A stretch of 64,000 bases of DNA from Xestospongia bergquistia (lineage: Eukaryota > Porifera > Demospongiae > Haplosclerida > Petrosiidae): assembly GCA_963965975.1 (NCBI GenBank), contig OZ014416.1:3968001-4032000 (forward strand), given 5' to 3'. The notes beneath the pieces were generated by a model that saw nothing but the letters and a program-made list of their open reading frames with translations, was not told the DNA's origin and made no database searches. Within the stretch, counting starts at the first letter, position 1. Each line of letters opens with the position of its first letter. Positions 24,458 to 34,850 of the stretch are shown piece after piece. The position numbers and the translations under genes were made by a program.

Positions 24458-25251
24458 TACTCTGTCTGAGTTGAGAAAAGCCCTTTATTAAAAAAAAGGT
24501 GTTTTATGCATGGAATGTAACTTGAGGTATTTCCTCGCCTGTTAGCGCTGAAGTACGTGTTAAGTGTTTTCATTATTTGTTCACGTGGATGTCATGCGAA
24601 CTCACCACGTTTTTTCTCATGCTTGTAAGTGGATAAAGATTGCGATCACACACAAAGGAGGTTGCTGTGAATGTCTATGAATATTTCGAGGAACTTGGCA
24701 GGCGCAAACGGACTGAAGGATCTCTGAAACAAACCTGTGATGCCCCAGGACTTTCACGTTCCAGTATCAATCTGACAGTTCTGATGACGAATGATTTTAG
24801 ACATTTTCAGTTTTCCTTATTTGTCAAAAGGTTTTTTTCAAAACAATGTTGGCTTTATAGCTGCCCAAAATTGCAAAAGACGATACCTGGTTATCATTTT
24901 AATAGTATAATTTATACAAAGGCATTTATTTTTATAATTAGAATTGTAATTTTGACTTGCCACGTGATAGTCGGCTGGCTTCTCGGTGATAGTTGGCTGA
25001 CTTTTCGAGGTGAAAATCAATTTTTGTTATCTGCTCGAAGGTGTGCAATTTAAAGTATGCAAAAGGGATGCCATTCAAAATGTATGGAGTTTTATAGTTT
25101 GATACTTTATCGTAGCACTAGAGAGCCAAATTTTATATATAAAATGCGCGTTTGCAAGCTGAATCGATTGGTGCAAGTCCCATGTGGATAGCACGTAAAA
25201 CGGCAAAGTTATTCACACGTCTGGGTGGCTTTTCTCAACTCGGACAGAGTA
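24458..25251 (+). mobile_element. Tc1/mariner-type non-autonomous element, 794 bp, 25-bp TIRs
   Basis: This is a second insertion in the satellite. The two 25-bp ends are inverted repeats with a single mismatch: the left end reads TACTCTGTCTGAGTTGAG..., the right end on the opposite strand TACTCTGTCCGAGTTGAG..., and both continue to AAAAGCC. The target TA is present on both sides (24456-24457 and 25252-25253), and removing the element restores CTAAC-TA-AATAAACTG as in other satellite units. The interior holds only a remnant of a transposase N-terminus. A second, reversed fragment of the same family is at 40832-41160. Confidence 0.93.
24640..25053 (+). pseudogene. Remnant of a Tc1/mariner-type transposase N-terminus
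   Basis: The first roughly 45 codons look like the helix-turn-helix start of Tc1/mariner/IS630-like transposases: KEVAVNVYEYFEELGRRKR, then TCDAPGLSRSSI, which resembles the recognition-helix region. No ATG opens it; the frame begins with TTG and an in-frame TAA lies two codons upstream. After the HTH the frame (137 codons in all) continues into unrelated sequence, and no DDE/DDD catalytic region is present. The element is therefore not self-mobile; any movement would have needed an enzyme from elsewhere. The HTH assignment is by resemblance only. Confidence 0.55.
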
Positions 25252-25429
25252 TAAATAAACTGCTATTAACAGTTTAGTAAGTTTGTTTGTGTTAACGCTC
25301 TGAAGTCTTTAATTTAAAGACTTTAGAAGGTTTAGACTGTTGATTGAAGTTTATAAAGTAAATTGCTCAGTCTAAAAGACTTAAAGGGACTAAATATATA
25401 AAGGGACTATTGGGTGTACTTTTTAAAGT
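25252..25429 (+). repeat. 143-bp satellite, forward, ending at an inversion point
   Basis: The forward-oriented satellite continues after the Tc1-type element. At about 25429-25430 the orientation flips: forward GACTATTGGGTGTACTTTTTAAAGTA is followed at once by reverse-strand GTCTAAACCTTCTAAAGTC. Confidence 0.9.
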
Positions 25430-27167
25430 AGTCTAAACCTTCTAAAGTCTTTAAATTAAAGACTTTAGAGCGTTTATGGAAAGAAACTTAATAAACTGTT
25501 AATGGCAGTTTATTTAGTCAGTCCCTTTAAGTCCTTTAGTCTGAGCAGTTTACTTTATAAAGTTAACTCTACAGTCTCAACCTTCTAAAGTCATTGAATT
25601 AAAAACTTTAGAAGGTTAATGAAACAAAGTTAATAAGCTTTTAATGGCAGTTTATTTACTTAGTCCCTTTAAGTCCCTTAGTCTATGCAGTTTATTTTAT
25701 AAACTAAACTCAATAGTCGAAACCTTATAAAGTCTTTAAATTAAAGACTTTAGAGCGTTAATGCAAACAAACTTAATAAACTGTTACACACCAACTTAGT
25801 AAACTGTTAAATGCAGCTTATTTAGTTGGTCCCTTTAAGTCCTTTAGTCTGAACAGATTACTTTTGAAAGTTCACTCAATAGTCTAAACCTTCTAAAGTT
25901 TTTAAATTAAAGACTTTAGTGCTTAAATACAAACCAACTTAATAAACCGTTAATTGATGTTTATTTAGTTAGTCCCTTTCAGTCCTTTAGTCTGAGCAGT
26001 TTCCTTTTTAAAGTACACCCAATAGTCTAAACCTTCTAAAGTCTTTAAATTAAAGACTTTAAAGCGTTAATGCAAACAAACTTAATAAACTGTTAATGGT
26101 AGTTTATTTAGTTAGTCGTTTTAAGGCCTTTAGTCTCAGCAGTTTATTTTATAACCTTAAGTCAATAGTCTAAACTTCTAAAGTATTTAAATTAAAGACA
26201 TTAGAGCGTTATTGGAAACAAACTTGATAAAATGTTAATTCCAGTTTATTTAGTTAGTCCCTTTAAGTCTTTTATTTTGAGCAGTTTACTTTATAAAATT
26301 CACTCAATAATCTAAACCTTCTAAAGTCTTTAAATTAAAGACTTTAGAGCATTAATGCAAACAAACTTAATAAACTGTTAATGGCAGTTTATTTAGTTAG
26401 TCGGTTTAAGTCCTTTAGTCTTTGCAGTTTACTTAATAAACTGAAATCAATAGCCTAACCCTCTTAAAGTCTTTAAATTAAAGACTTGAATGTTTTAATA
26501 CACACCAACTTAGTAAACAATTAATTGCAGCTTATTTGGTTGGTCCCTTTAACTCCTTTAGTCTGAACAGATTACTTTAGAAAGTTCACTCAATAGTCTA
26601 AACCTTCTAAAGTCTTTAAATTAAAGACTTTAGAGCATTAATGCAAACAAACTCGACAAACTGTTAATGGCAGTTTACTTAGTTAGTCCCTTTAAGTCCT
26701 TCAGTCTGAGCAGTTTACTTTTTAAAATTTACTCAACAGTCTAAACCTTCTAAAGTCTTTAATTTAAAGATTTAAAATTGTTATTGCAAACAAACTTAAT
26801 AAACTGTTAATGGCAGTTTACTTAGTTAGTCCCTTTAAGTCCTTTAGTCTGAGCAGTTTACTATTTGAAATTTACTCAACAGTCTAAGCCTTCTGAAGTC
26901 TTTAAATTAAAGACTTAGACTGTTAATGCAAACAAAGTTAATAAGCTGTTAATGGCAGTTTATTTACTTAGTCCCTTTAAGTCCCTTAGTCTCAGCAGTT
27001 TATTTTATAAACTAAACTCAATAGTCTAAACCTTCTAAAGTCTTTAAAATAAAGACTTTAGAGCATTAATGCGAAGAAACTAAATATATTGTTAATGGCA
27101 GTTTATTTATTTAGTCCCTTTAAGTCCTTTAGTCCTAGCAATTTACTTTATAAAGTTAACTCAATAA
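25430..27167 (-). repeat. 143-bp satellite block in reverse orientation (about 12 units)
   Basis: Units read as the reverse complement of the main array (TTTAGTTAGTCCCTTTAAGTCC ... CTAAACCTTCTAAAGTCTTTAAATTAAAGACTTTAG), again with a 143-bp spacing (25431 to 25574). These are of the divergent type, with frequent indels. The block lies head-to-head with the forward units on the left and tail-to-tail with a decayed forward stretch on the right, so an internal inversion of the array edge is the simplest explanation. Confidence 0.93.
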
Positions 27168-27400
27168 AATGCAAAGTGCTTAGACTAAAGGACTTAAAGA
27201 AACTAACTAAATGAACAGCAGTGAACATTTTTTAATTAAACTGCCTAGGTTAAAGGACTCAGAGAGTATAACTCAATAAACTGCAATTGACAGTTTATTA
27301 AGTTCATTTCCATTAAATCTTGAAACTCTTTAATTTAAAGGATTGTTAGGGTTTACAGTATTTTGGTAAACTTAACAATGCGAACTACTTACAATAATGG
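27168..27400 (+). repeat. Decayed forward satellite remnant
   Basis: Weakly conserved forward satellite motifs: TTAGACTAAAGGACTTAAAGAAACTAAC at its start, then TTAAACTGCC, CTCAATAAACTGCAATTGACAG, and a last hint of the palindrome (TGAAACTCTTTAATTTAAAGG). Beyond about 27400 the satellite can no longer be recognised. Confidence 0.75.
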
Positions 27401-27785
27401 GTTTATACTTACCACTGCAAACTATTTGCAATAAAGGCTTAAAGACATTTAGTCTATCAACTGGAATAGAGTCTTCTATTGCTAAAATGTATATTTTAAT
27501 GTGTATATTTTTTGTGGAAATTGCAGTTTTTTAAAAACTTTTTTCTATGTTTTTGGTGCCAAAATATACAAGTCCTAATTTTTTTTGTGCCAAAAATATG
27601 TGTTTTAACCCTTGTTTAAAACTTTTTTGGCAGCAAAATGTGTCAGTTGTCACAGCCTCTTTAAAAAGCATTTTAGTGCGAAAATTGCACATGTTTTAAA
27701 TCCTTTTGCTAATTTTTTTAGGTGCCCAAAATGCCGATATTTGAAAACCCATTTCGCTAAAAAAAGGAACAGGTATTTATGTGAA
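27401..27785. repeat. AT-rich degenerate minisatellite (GTGCCAAAAAT family)
   Basis: Imperfect repeats of about 40-45 bp built around T-runs followed by GGTGCCAAAATAT and a stretch like ACAAGTCCTAATTTT (about 27530-27760). The same sort of sequence recurs at 33001-33560 and 33940-34300. The 75-codon open frame within it (27612-27839) is best explained by the repeat. Confidence 0.55.
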
Positions 27786-30080
27786 CCCTTTAACGGGTGG
27801 TTGCGTAATTATGAGCAGGCGGATGCAATTATTGAGTAGGTGGAATCGCAATTTTGCACAGTAACTATTACCGAGGCACCTGGACTGTTTTTCGAAAGCA
27901 AGAACGTGAATATGATTGCAATCACTGGTTTGTAAAGCTATCAACATGGCTAAAGCGTCATGGCATTGACAAGCAGAAGGTTTATACAGTTGCCTTCTGA
28001 CCCAGACCTCCTTTTACAGTGTATTGATGGTGCTGAAAGTGACTATTCAGACAGTGATTTCTACAGCTACATTGATGAAGAAGAAGCACTGACAGATCTT
28101 TTGCAAAGCCATTTACTAGCAAGGCTGACTTCTGAAACCTTTGTACTAAAATGTAACTCTTCAGCTCCACCTTTACCAACAAGAAGCAGTTTCCTAGCTC
28201 CACGTACACCCACGGATAAGATGATTTTACACACATGTACAAAATAATAATAATTATTGTAGTTCATCCATTGGTTGCCACCTCTCCAGCAACAGCTTTG
28301 CCCAGTACTAGCACTACTGCTACAGCTAGCCTACCTATAGTTAACTAAAGACTAGCAATAATAGCAAAGTAACTTTATAGTTCATCCATTTACTGCATCA
28401 CCTGGGATTACTCTTGATATAACCAACAAACCACCACTTGCTTTCTTCAATCTATACTTTTCATCAGCAGTAAAAGATTTGATCTTTGTGGAAACAGCTA
28501 CCTATCCTGTGTCAAATTGAATCTTACATGCATAATCATCCCAACGCTCTTGGTCATGACTGGAGTAGAAATCTGATAAAGCATGAGGAAGTTGACCCAT
28601 TACTAGCCATAATAATTACAAAGTGGCTAGTTAGATATCTGTCTGTGAGGTATTCATTATAACCAAGGAAATAGATTGATATGAATTGCAAGTTTTATTT
28701 ATTACACTTGTAATTGTAATTTTATTAGGAAGCCCTAAAAATTTGTGAATTTCCTGTACAACTTACTTATTTGTAGATCATACTGGAGCAGCAAATGGTC
28801 ATTTCATAGTGATATAGTCAGTCATATCATGCAGAAGGTTTGAATTATTGATGAAATCTTGATCAGCTTAACGAGTCATTCTAGTTGGTTTATATTCCCA
28901 ATAGAGAAATTGCTGTTGATGAGAGTATCATTGGACACAAAGGAAGACTCTCGTGGTTCTAGTACATGCTCAAGAAGCCCACTAAATGGGATATTATACT
29001 TACTATAATGGTTGTTAACGAGTCATACAGGAAAAGAGAAGATGGTGTCCCTGAGCAAGGGCTACCGTACAAAGTGATCTCATGTCTCCTTTATCAATAA
29101 GTGGATATCATGTGTGTACCAATATACACTTTTCGCTGAATCAGAAGGGATTGAGTAGAGAATTTCAATTAGCAAAATTAACAAATGGTAAAAAGTAACA
29201 ATCAACTGTACTTACGTTAGCCTAAAATGTAAGATATAGGTTAAGTCTATTCTTATTATGCAACAGATGGATTTTCGTGTCCGAAGTGGTCTGACAAGCT
29301 AGTGGTACACATGTTATCAACCTTGCATAATGAAAATATGATAGATAAGCGGAGGAGAACCAGAGCAGTAGATGGAGGAGTAGACGTGGCAAAAGTAGTT
29401 GAAGAATACAATACGATATGGGCGGAGTCGACAAGTGCAATCAACTCCTACTATATTATGGATATGTACGCAGGTCAGGCAAGTAGTGGAAGAAAGTATT
29501 ATTTCACTTATTTGATGTATCCATTGTTAACACCAATATTTTGCACAATATAGTTGCTGAAAACCTTTACCACACATTGGCAGCCGGATACTAGACGGTC
29601 ATAAATAACCAGTTGACAGAAGGCACATTGCCTCAACAACAGTACTTCCAATGAGATTGAGCGAACATGGATTTCCAGAACCTGTTCAAAAAGATGCACC
29701 TTATGGAGTACGTCCCAGTCTAAAGTATGCAAGGCCCGAGGAAAAAAAGATCACAAAAACAGTACCAATGTAACATTTGTAAAACTCATTTGTATGTACT
29801 CCCATTTTTTAAAGATTACCATACCATACCAAATTACATTATGAATACTAAGAATCATCCTCATATACATCAATAACAATCTTTGTGTCTAGACTTTATG
29901 TACGCTTGTGTAATAATATGTATAGACATTGTCATGAATCGTTCCAAATGGCCTTACGATAGTCCAATTTGATCATAGAAATCATAGAAAAATACAAGAC
30001 TTCACACTGGTGTTGAAGAAATCATTAAACCTGTGATGATAGAGGACTACAATCAATACATGGGTGGGGTCAATCTAAGT
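27786..30080 (+). mobile_element. Heavily decayed piggyBac-like element
   Basis: A CCCTTT start, typical of piggyBac ends, is at 27786, next to TGAA (27782-27785), which may be a mutated TTAA target. Just inside are three about 22-bp subterminal repeats (GGGTGGTTGCG..., GGCGGATGCAA..., GGTGGAATCGC...). Recognisable piggyBac coding fragments follow at 27960-28240, 28760-28900, 28910-29090, 29290-29440 and 29640-29830, all on the plus strand and in the expected order. A further fragment at about 30021-30078 repeats the DYNQYMGGV region. No matching right terminus (AAAGGG-TTAA) is visible. 28250-28740 holds no recognisable coding sequence. Confidence 0.7.
27960..29830 (+). pseudogene. piggyBac-like transposase, broken
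   Basis: Fragments of a DDE_Tnp_1_7 (PGBD-type) transposase. The N-terminus (27960-28247, 95 codons) is acidic and Ser/Asp-rich (SDYSDSDFYSYIDEEEAL), as in this family. At 28760 SYWSSKWSF leads, after a frameshift, into RRFELLMK. At 28910-29000 is the first catalytic Asp region (AVDESIIGHKGRLSWF, stop, YMLKKPTKW). At 29290-29420 SDKLVVHMLSTLHNENMID..RRRTR is followed by KVVEEYNTI, the region before the third Asp. At 29720-29830 lies the Cys-rich tail (QYQCNICKTHLYVLPFFKDYH). Several stops and frame changes separate the pieces. A terminal copy of the DYNQYMGGV motif lies at 30048-30071. Confidence 0.75.
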
Positions 30081-30127
30081 TAAGTCTAAGTTAATCTACT
30101 AGATTACATATATTTAATTATAATTAC

Positions 30128-30128
<1 letters not shown>

Positions 30129-30161
<33 letters not shown>
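30129..30161. repeat. (AT)n microsatellite
   Basis: A pure AT dinucleotide run of about 33 bp following ATTACATA. Confidence 0.97.
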
Positions 30162-30163
<2 letters not shown>

Positions 30164-30189
30164 CTATTCCTGATAACAAGAAAACACAC

Positions 30190-30468
30190 ACACTTACATT
30201 ATACTTACATCAGCAATCAATTATAATGTATTGTTTCACTTTGCCATACTGTGTGTTGTGTCTATGTACACGCTTCTCTAACTGTCTCTGTGTATGTGTA
30301 TTATAATATATTGCTCCACTTTGCCTGACTGTGTATTGTATCTATACATACATGCTTCTTTTCCTCTCTGTGTGTATATGCACTTACATTATACATACAC
30401 TACCAATCAGTTTTAATATATTCCCTGACTGTAAGTTGTCTCTACATGGACATACGTCTCTTCCTTTC

Positions 30469-30475
<7 letters not shown>
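30190..30475. repeat. Degenerate about 110-bp tandem repeat (three copies)
   Basis: Three imperfect copies containing CACTTACATTATAC(T/A)TACA, then TATA(A)T(A)TATT, CTTTGCC(T/A)(G/T)ACTGTGT(A/G)TTGT and a CTTCTCTNNCTCTCTGTG tail. They lie just before the GT microsatellite, which may have grown from the TGTGTG tail. Confidence 0.65.
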
Positions 30476-30505
<30 letters not shown>

Positions 30506-30512
30506 GTGTGCG
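30473..30512. repeat. (GT)n microsatellite
   Basis: A TG run of about 40 bp with two CG interruptions, at the end of the third copy of the neighbouring tandem repeat. Confidence 0.95.
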
Positions 30513-31006
30513 TTAGTGGTGTGTTTAGCAATGGGTCTTTATAGAAGATACTATATTCACCTAGTTTTAAATCATCCAAAAGGAAGATTACAAGTTTCAC
30601 TTTAAGTTTATAATACTATCAGCAAAGAAATGGCAGGCAAAACAGTAATATTATTACAAGAAAGAAAACTTACCTTGCTTTCTTTCCCAATTGAAAGTTA
30701 ACTCCACCCAAATAAATTGACAGGAAGTGATAGTGAGGTGTGTCAAAGAAACCCTTTGTTGTGCACTAGTTTACATTGTTTGGCTTAGAACAAAGTATCA
30801 ACAGACTCCCCACACAACAAAGAGATCAACTTTATGTTGATCATTAAGTGTTCGTAGCATACTACAGAGTTGAGCATCCATTTTATGGCTTTTATGGCTT
30901 TTCTTGTTGTTATGTAGCAACATCAACCTACCTACCCTGTCACACTAGTAACTTACCTGAAAGCATCATCTTGTTGCTAGAGTAAGCTTTTAAATCGTTG
31001 CTATTG
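30513..31006. other. Unassigned sequence
   Basis: About 500 bp with no recognisable coding region, repeat or terminus. Short direct repeats such as TTTTATGGCTTTTATGGCTTTT (about 30880) are the only visible structure. Confidence 0.5.
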
Positions 31007-32150
31007 TTAAAAAAAAGCATTATTGGAAAAGTAGCCGCCCATGGGCGTGATTACAGTTAATTTGCCACGCCTGTCAACTAAGAAAAGAAGTATGTCAGAT
31101 AATGAACTTATTAGGACTAAAAAGCAACGACTTTGAAATGCGACAAACTTCCAAAGGTACTTCCAAAGATGCGAACTTAATCCTTTTTGAACAGGTAATT
31201 CCTGACACAATGAAAGCATGACTAGTTGTAAAAATTGATCAGGAAGAGCATGGAAAGGATAACACTTAGTAGAGCATCACTTTCATCTAATGGTTTCATG
31301 TTCTTGTTATTATTCACCAGCAACTGTACTAATTTAGTGTGCAAATTCTTCAAGGGTTGATGCTTGGGAGACAGACCTATAAAGAAGAATTCACAACCAT
31401 CAAATAGTCTATTGACTGTTGGGCACAAGTTAAGTTGACTAATCAATATTGAAAATAATTGATGGAGATACAAAGTTATTTGTGGCTCTATCTGTTTTAT
31501 GATAACTTTTAAAATACAATGCAATAGCTTCTAAACTAAACATCAACCTTTTTTCACTTAATGGATATTATTGTTTAATATTGATATAATATGTCCAAAG
31601 TTCAGTTTCAATGTACAATTACTGGAAAAATCATCAGGACTGAATTCATCTGACAGTTTGGTTGTATCTATGAAAAGTAGAAGTGTGTTTCATTGTGACT
31701 ATTGTTAAACTCACCAATTATTGTTAAACTCACCAATTAGTTTAAGTTCCTGATATACATGAGCAACAAGTTCAGTACAAATTAATGAACTGAAGTTATC
31801 TTTGTAGTTTTTGAGAAATTCCAAGTATTCATCATTAACATTTACATTTACTGCAGACAATCAAATCTATTTGTCTCTTTCATACGGTCTTCCTTGAAGC
31901 TTCTTACCTACTTAAAATGTAAATAAAAATTTTAATTAATTATTTCGGTAGCTAACCTTCAACATATCTCACACATTACTTGTCGTTGCTCCTGTTAATT
32001 GATAAATTGCAACACGATCATACCAGCCAGAGAAAATTTTGTTCTTTAGAGGGAAAACTTCCACTCATTTATGGACTGTTCCCATATCAACATTAACAAG
32101 CCCCACCTTATTAGTACTGGACTCCCAACCCAAGTGGAATATGGAGGTCG

Positions 32151-32187
<37 letters not shown>
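32151..32187. repeat. (TA)n microsatellite
   Basis: A pure TA run of about 37 bp, lying in a presumed intron of the candidate minus-strand gene. Confidence 0.97.
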
Positions 32188-32188
<1 letters not shown>

Positions 32189-32561
32189 CAAATATTTACA
32201 CAACTAAACATATTTACTTACCAATCCAACGTGTGAAAAAACAGCTCCAACAAATATTTAATAATTGCTCCAGAACTTGTCGTCCCTGAAACAAATTATC
32301 TCCAGTTACAAATTTCATTATATGCCTTTGTGGAAAAATCAGGTGAAGGTCTAATGTAACGAATGATCATGTGAATTATATTACTGAGGACTAACGCTAT
32401 CTGAGATATTAAAGGTGGAGCACCAGTAGCTACTGGAGGTAATAAGTGGCAAAGCATGATGAAATGTATCAGGATGTAAATGAATTGGATTTGCTAGCAA
32501 AACTCCTAACTCTTTTTTCAGACATGATCCAATGTAAATGTATACATTGTTAAACTATGTT

Positions 32562-32634
32562 GCTCTAGTGTCTCTGCTTCTGTAATCATTCTATGTTGCT
32601 CTGTTGTCTCTGCTTCTGTAATCATTCTAACTTC
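32562..32634 (-). repeat. 36-bp tandem duplication inside an open frame
   Basis: Two adjacent 36-bp copies with two or three differences. On the minus strand the frame stays open through both, encoding the peptide RMITEAETxEQH twice. A length divisible by three keeps the frame. Confidence 0.8.
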
Positions 32635-32818
32635 TCGAGATGAATACTTGATGACTGCTTCAACTTTCTCTGCAAATTTCAGTGCTTGCAAACATTCTGG
32701 ACTGTATGAAACCTTCATACAGCAACACATTCATTATCTTCATAAAATATTCTGGTAACATCTGAAATGATATGAACATCTGAATGAGTGTCATTAAATC
32801 GAGCTACATCTAGTTGTA

Positions 32819-33000
32819 GGTTTTGGGTTTAGAGTTTAGTTTTTAAAATTTAGTGTTTACCATTTTGGTTTTAGGATTTAAGGTTTAGGGTTTAGGTTTT
32901 CAAGTTTAGGGTTTAGAAGTTAGGGTTTAGTGATTTAGAAATTCTCGTTTCAGGTTTGGGTTTATGTTTTAATGTTAGTATTTAGGGTTCGTGGTTTAGG
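32819..33000. repeat. Degenerate TTTAGGG-like repeat
   Basis: A stretch of imperfect GGTTTAGGGTTTAG, AAGTTTAGGGTTTAGAAG and TTAGGGTTTAGTG motifs, about 180 bp long, with G-rich and T-rich strands kept in one orientation. It resembles an interstitial telomere-like repeat of the TTTAGGG type, but it is too degenerate to be a functional telomere. Confidence 0.6.
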
Positions 33001-33560
33001 TGTATTTTACGTCTATTTTATCCCCTTTGTGGTGCGAAAAATACGCAAATTTTAATCCGATATTACCACAAAAATTCATGAATTTTGAAGACATCTTTTA
33101 AAATTTTTTTGAGAAAAAATACATGCATTTTAACCTCTGAAAATACTCATAATTTAAAAGACTTTTTGAAAACCTTTTGGGCCAAAATTGCATCTTTTCT
33201 CTTTTTCTATGTGTTTGGGTGACCAAAGTATAGATATTTAGACACCTTTGTGCCAAAAAAGTAAGGGCACACTTTTAAAATTGTGTATTTTATGCACAAG
33301 ATGTTCAATTTTCACATATATTTTTGCAAAATTAAATTAGAAAAAAACATTAAAAATTCCTTTATTTGGGTGACAAATTTAGGGAGATAGGGGTTAAAAT
33401 TTCGTTGCATTTTTGGAGTCGAAAATAGTTAAAAAGTGCTTAAATAATTGCGGATTTTGGTTGCTTTTCAGTAACATATAGTTTGGTATAATTTTGGTGC
33501 CAATAATACTTGCAAAAAGTCAAAATTCACTTGTTTTCTGTAACAAATTTAGAGAAATAG
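33001..33560. repeat. AT-rich degenerate minisatellite
   Basis: T-run and A-run rich sequence with recurring GTG(C/G)(C/G)AAAAATA and TTAAAATT motifs, similar in style to 27530-27760. No coding potential is seen. Confidence 0.55.
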
Positions 33561-33935
33561 GATTTATAATTTCACGGATTATATTACTACCCAATATTAT
33601 GATATTACAACATAACGTACCTCATTTTATGTTGTTATCTATATAACGTTTTATTATAATATAATTTTGCCAATTAACTACCTCAGATTACGCCCTAACG
33701 AACATGCCACTTTTCTGTAAATATACTTCCAAATACCAGTGTATGTGTTGTAACCTAGCTGAGACAGATTCAACATACAACAACAAATATAAAAGAAAAA
33801 ACTACTGAACATGTGCTTACACAATATATACATGCGCTCATCTGGAATATTCATAGTTATCACATTTCCCCTCTCAAGCAAAATGATCAACTGGTTGAGG
33901 TATCAGCTCGAACTGCATGGGGATCTTGAACAAAA
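33561..33935. repeat. Duplicated block, shorter copy
   Basis: It matches 34302-34840 in order: TATTACTACCCAATATTAT, CATAACGTACCTCAT, CTATATAACGTTTTATTAT, CCCTAACGAACATG, TCTGTAAATATACTTCC, CAACAACAAATATAAA and CTCATCTGGAATAT, then CTCAAGC..ATGATCAAC and GAACTGCA.GGGGATCT. This copy has deletions in its last part and no long open frame. The AT-rich minisatellite upstream (33360-33560 versus 33940-34300) is also part of the duplication. Confidence 0.85.
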
Positions 33936-34850
33936 GGAAATTAGATAAAATCGGTAAAAATTCCTTTTCGGTGTCAAATTTAGGGAGGTAGGGGTTAAAA
34001 TTTTGTTGTATTTTTGGAGTTGAAAATAGTTACAAAAAGGACTTACATTTAAAAGGAAGTGCTTAAATACTTGTGCATTTTGATTGCAAACTATACTTCT
34101 AAAAAATACTTAAAAATTGATAGTGGCAAAATTTTGACAAAAAGGGCTTAAAATTCACTGAATTTGTTAAGATTTTGCATATTTTCAGTAACAAAAATTA
34201 TAAGAAAAAAGAGATTAATTAGGCATATTTTTGGCCCCAATAATAATTGGAAAAAGGCATCAAAATTTCAGTAGCAAATTTAGAGAAATAGGGTTTACAA
34301 TTTCATGTATTACATTACTATCCAATATTATAATGTTACAAAGTAACGTACCTCATATTATGTTATCTATATAACGTTTTATTATGATATAATTTTACCA
34401 TGTAAATAGCTCATATTATGCCCTAACGAACATGACAACACTATATATGTATACAGTACTTATCTTATAAAGTATTTCTAGTAATACTTACATGTTATGC
34501 CACTTTTCATTTTTAAGCATTATTACCTGCTTAACAAGGAGCTATCACTTTCCTGTAAATATACTTCCTTTTGTTTTCTCCAATACCAGTATCTGGGTTG
34601 TAACCTGGCCGAGATAGATTCAACATAAAACAACAAATATAAACTACTGAAAATGTGCTCACACAATATATACATGTGCTCATCTGGAATATCCCTAGTT
34701 ATCACATTCTACCCTCTCAAGCTTGATGCAGGGGTGCAAAACAATCAACAGGTCGAGGTACATAAGTAGAATGGCGAACAGCAACAGGACGAATTTGTGC
34801 AAGTGGTGGTATATCAATTTGAACTGCAGGAGGATCTGGATTTGGAGTGA
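33936..34850. repeat. Duplicated block, longer copy
   Basis: The second copy of the preceding block, including its AT-rich minisatellite part (33940-34300). It keeps about 160 bp that the first copy lacks, and runs into the minus-strand open frame ending at 34717. Confidence 0.85.

Larger units (their letters stand above)
31007..32820 (-). pseudogene. Possible decayed multi-exon gene, unknown product
   Basis: Several minus-strand pieces look like exons. At 32222-32285 a 64-bp open segment (GRQVLEQLLNICWSCFFTRWI) has a TTTGTTTCAG acceptor and a GTAAGTAA donor. At 31734-31850 a 117-bp segment (NDEYLEFLKNYKDNFSSLI...) has a TTGTCTGCAG acceptor and a GTGAGT donor. At 31980-32116 an open segment (NKVGLVNVDMGTVHK ... 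KNKIFSGWYDRVAIYQL) has one in-frame TGA. At 31222-31515 a roughly 95-codon frame (LHQLFSILISQLNLCP...) stays open. At about 32718-32820 LQLDVARFNDTHSDVHIISD is followed by a frameshift into YSPECLQALKFAEKVEAVI. I do not recognise the protein. The stop and frameshift suggest a pseudogene or a decayed duplicate. A protein-profile search of the pieces would settle the family. Confidence 0.45.

Noticed and set aside
27612..27839. 75-codon Cys-containing open frame (CPKCRYLKTHF) as a zinc-finger protein
   Set aside because: It overlaps a degenerate AT-rich minisatellite and runs into the piggyBac terminus; the CxxC pair appears only once and is probably chance.
29302..29553. 83-codon frame as an independent gene
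   Set aside because: The segment reads as the piggyBac region before the third catalytic Asp (VLSTLHNENMID..RRRTR ... VVEEYN) and belongs to the decayed transposase.
32819..33000. Functional telomere
   Set aside because: The TTTAGGG motifs are too degenerate and too short, and ordinary sequence follows on both sides.
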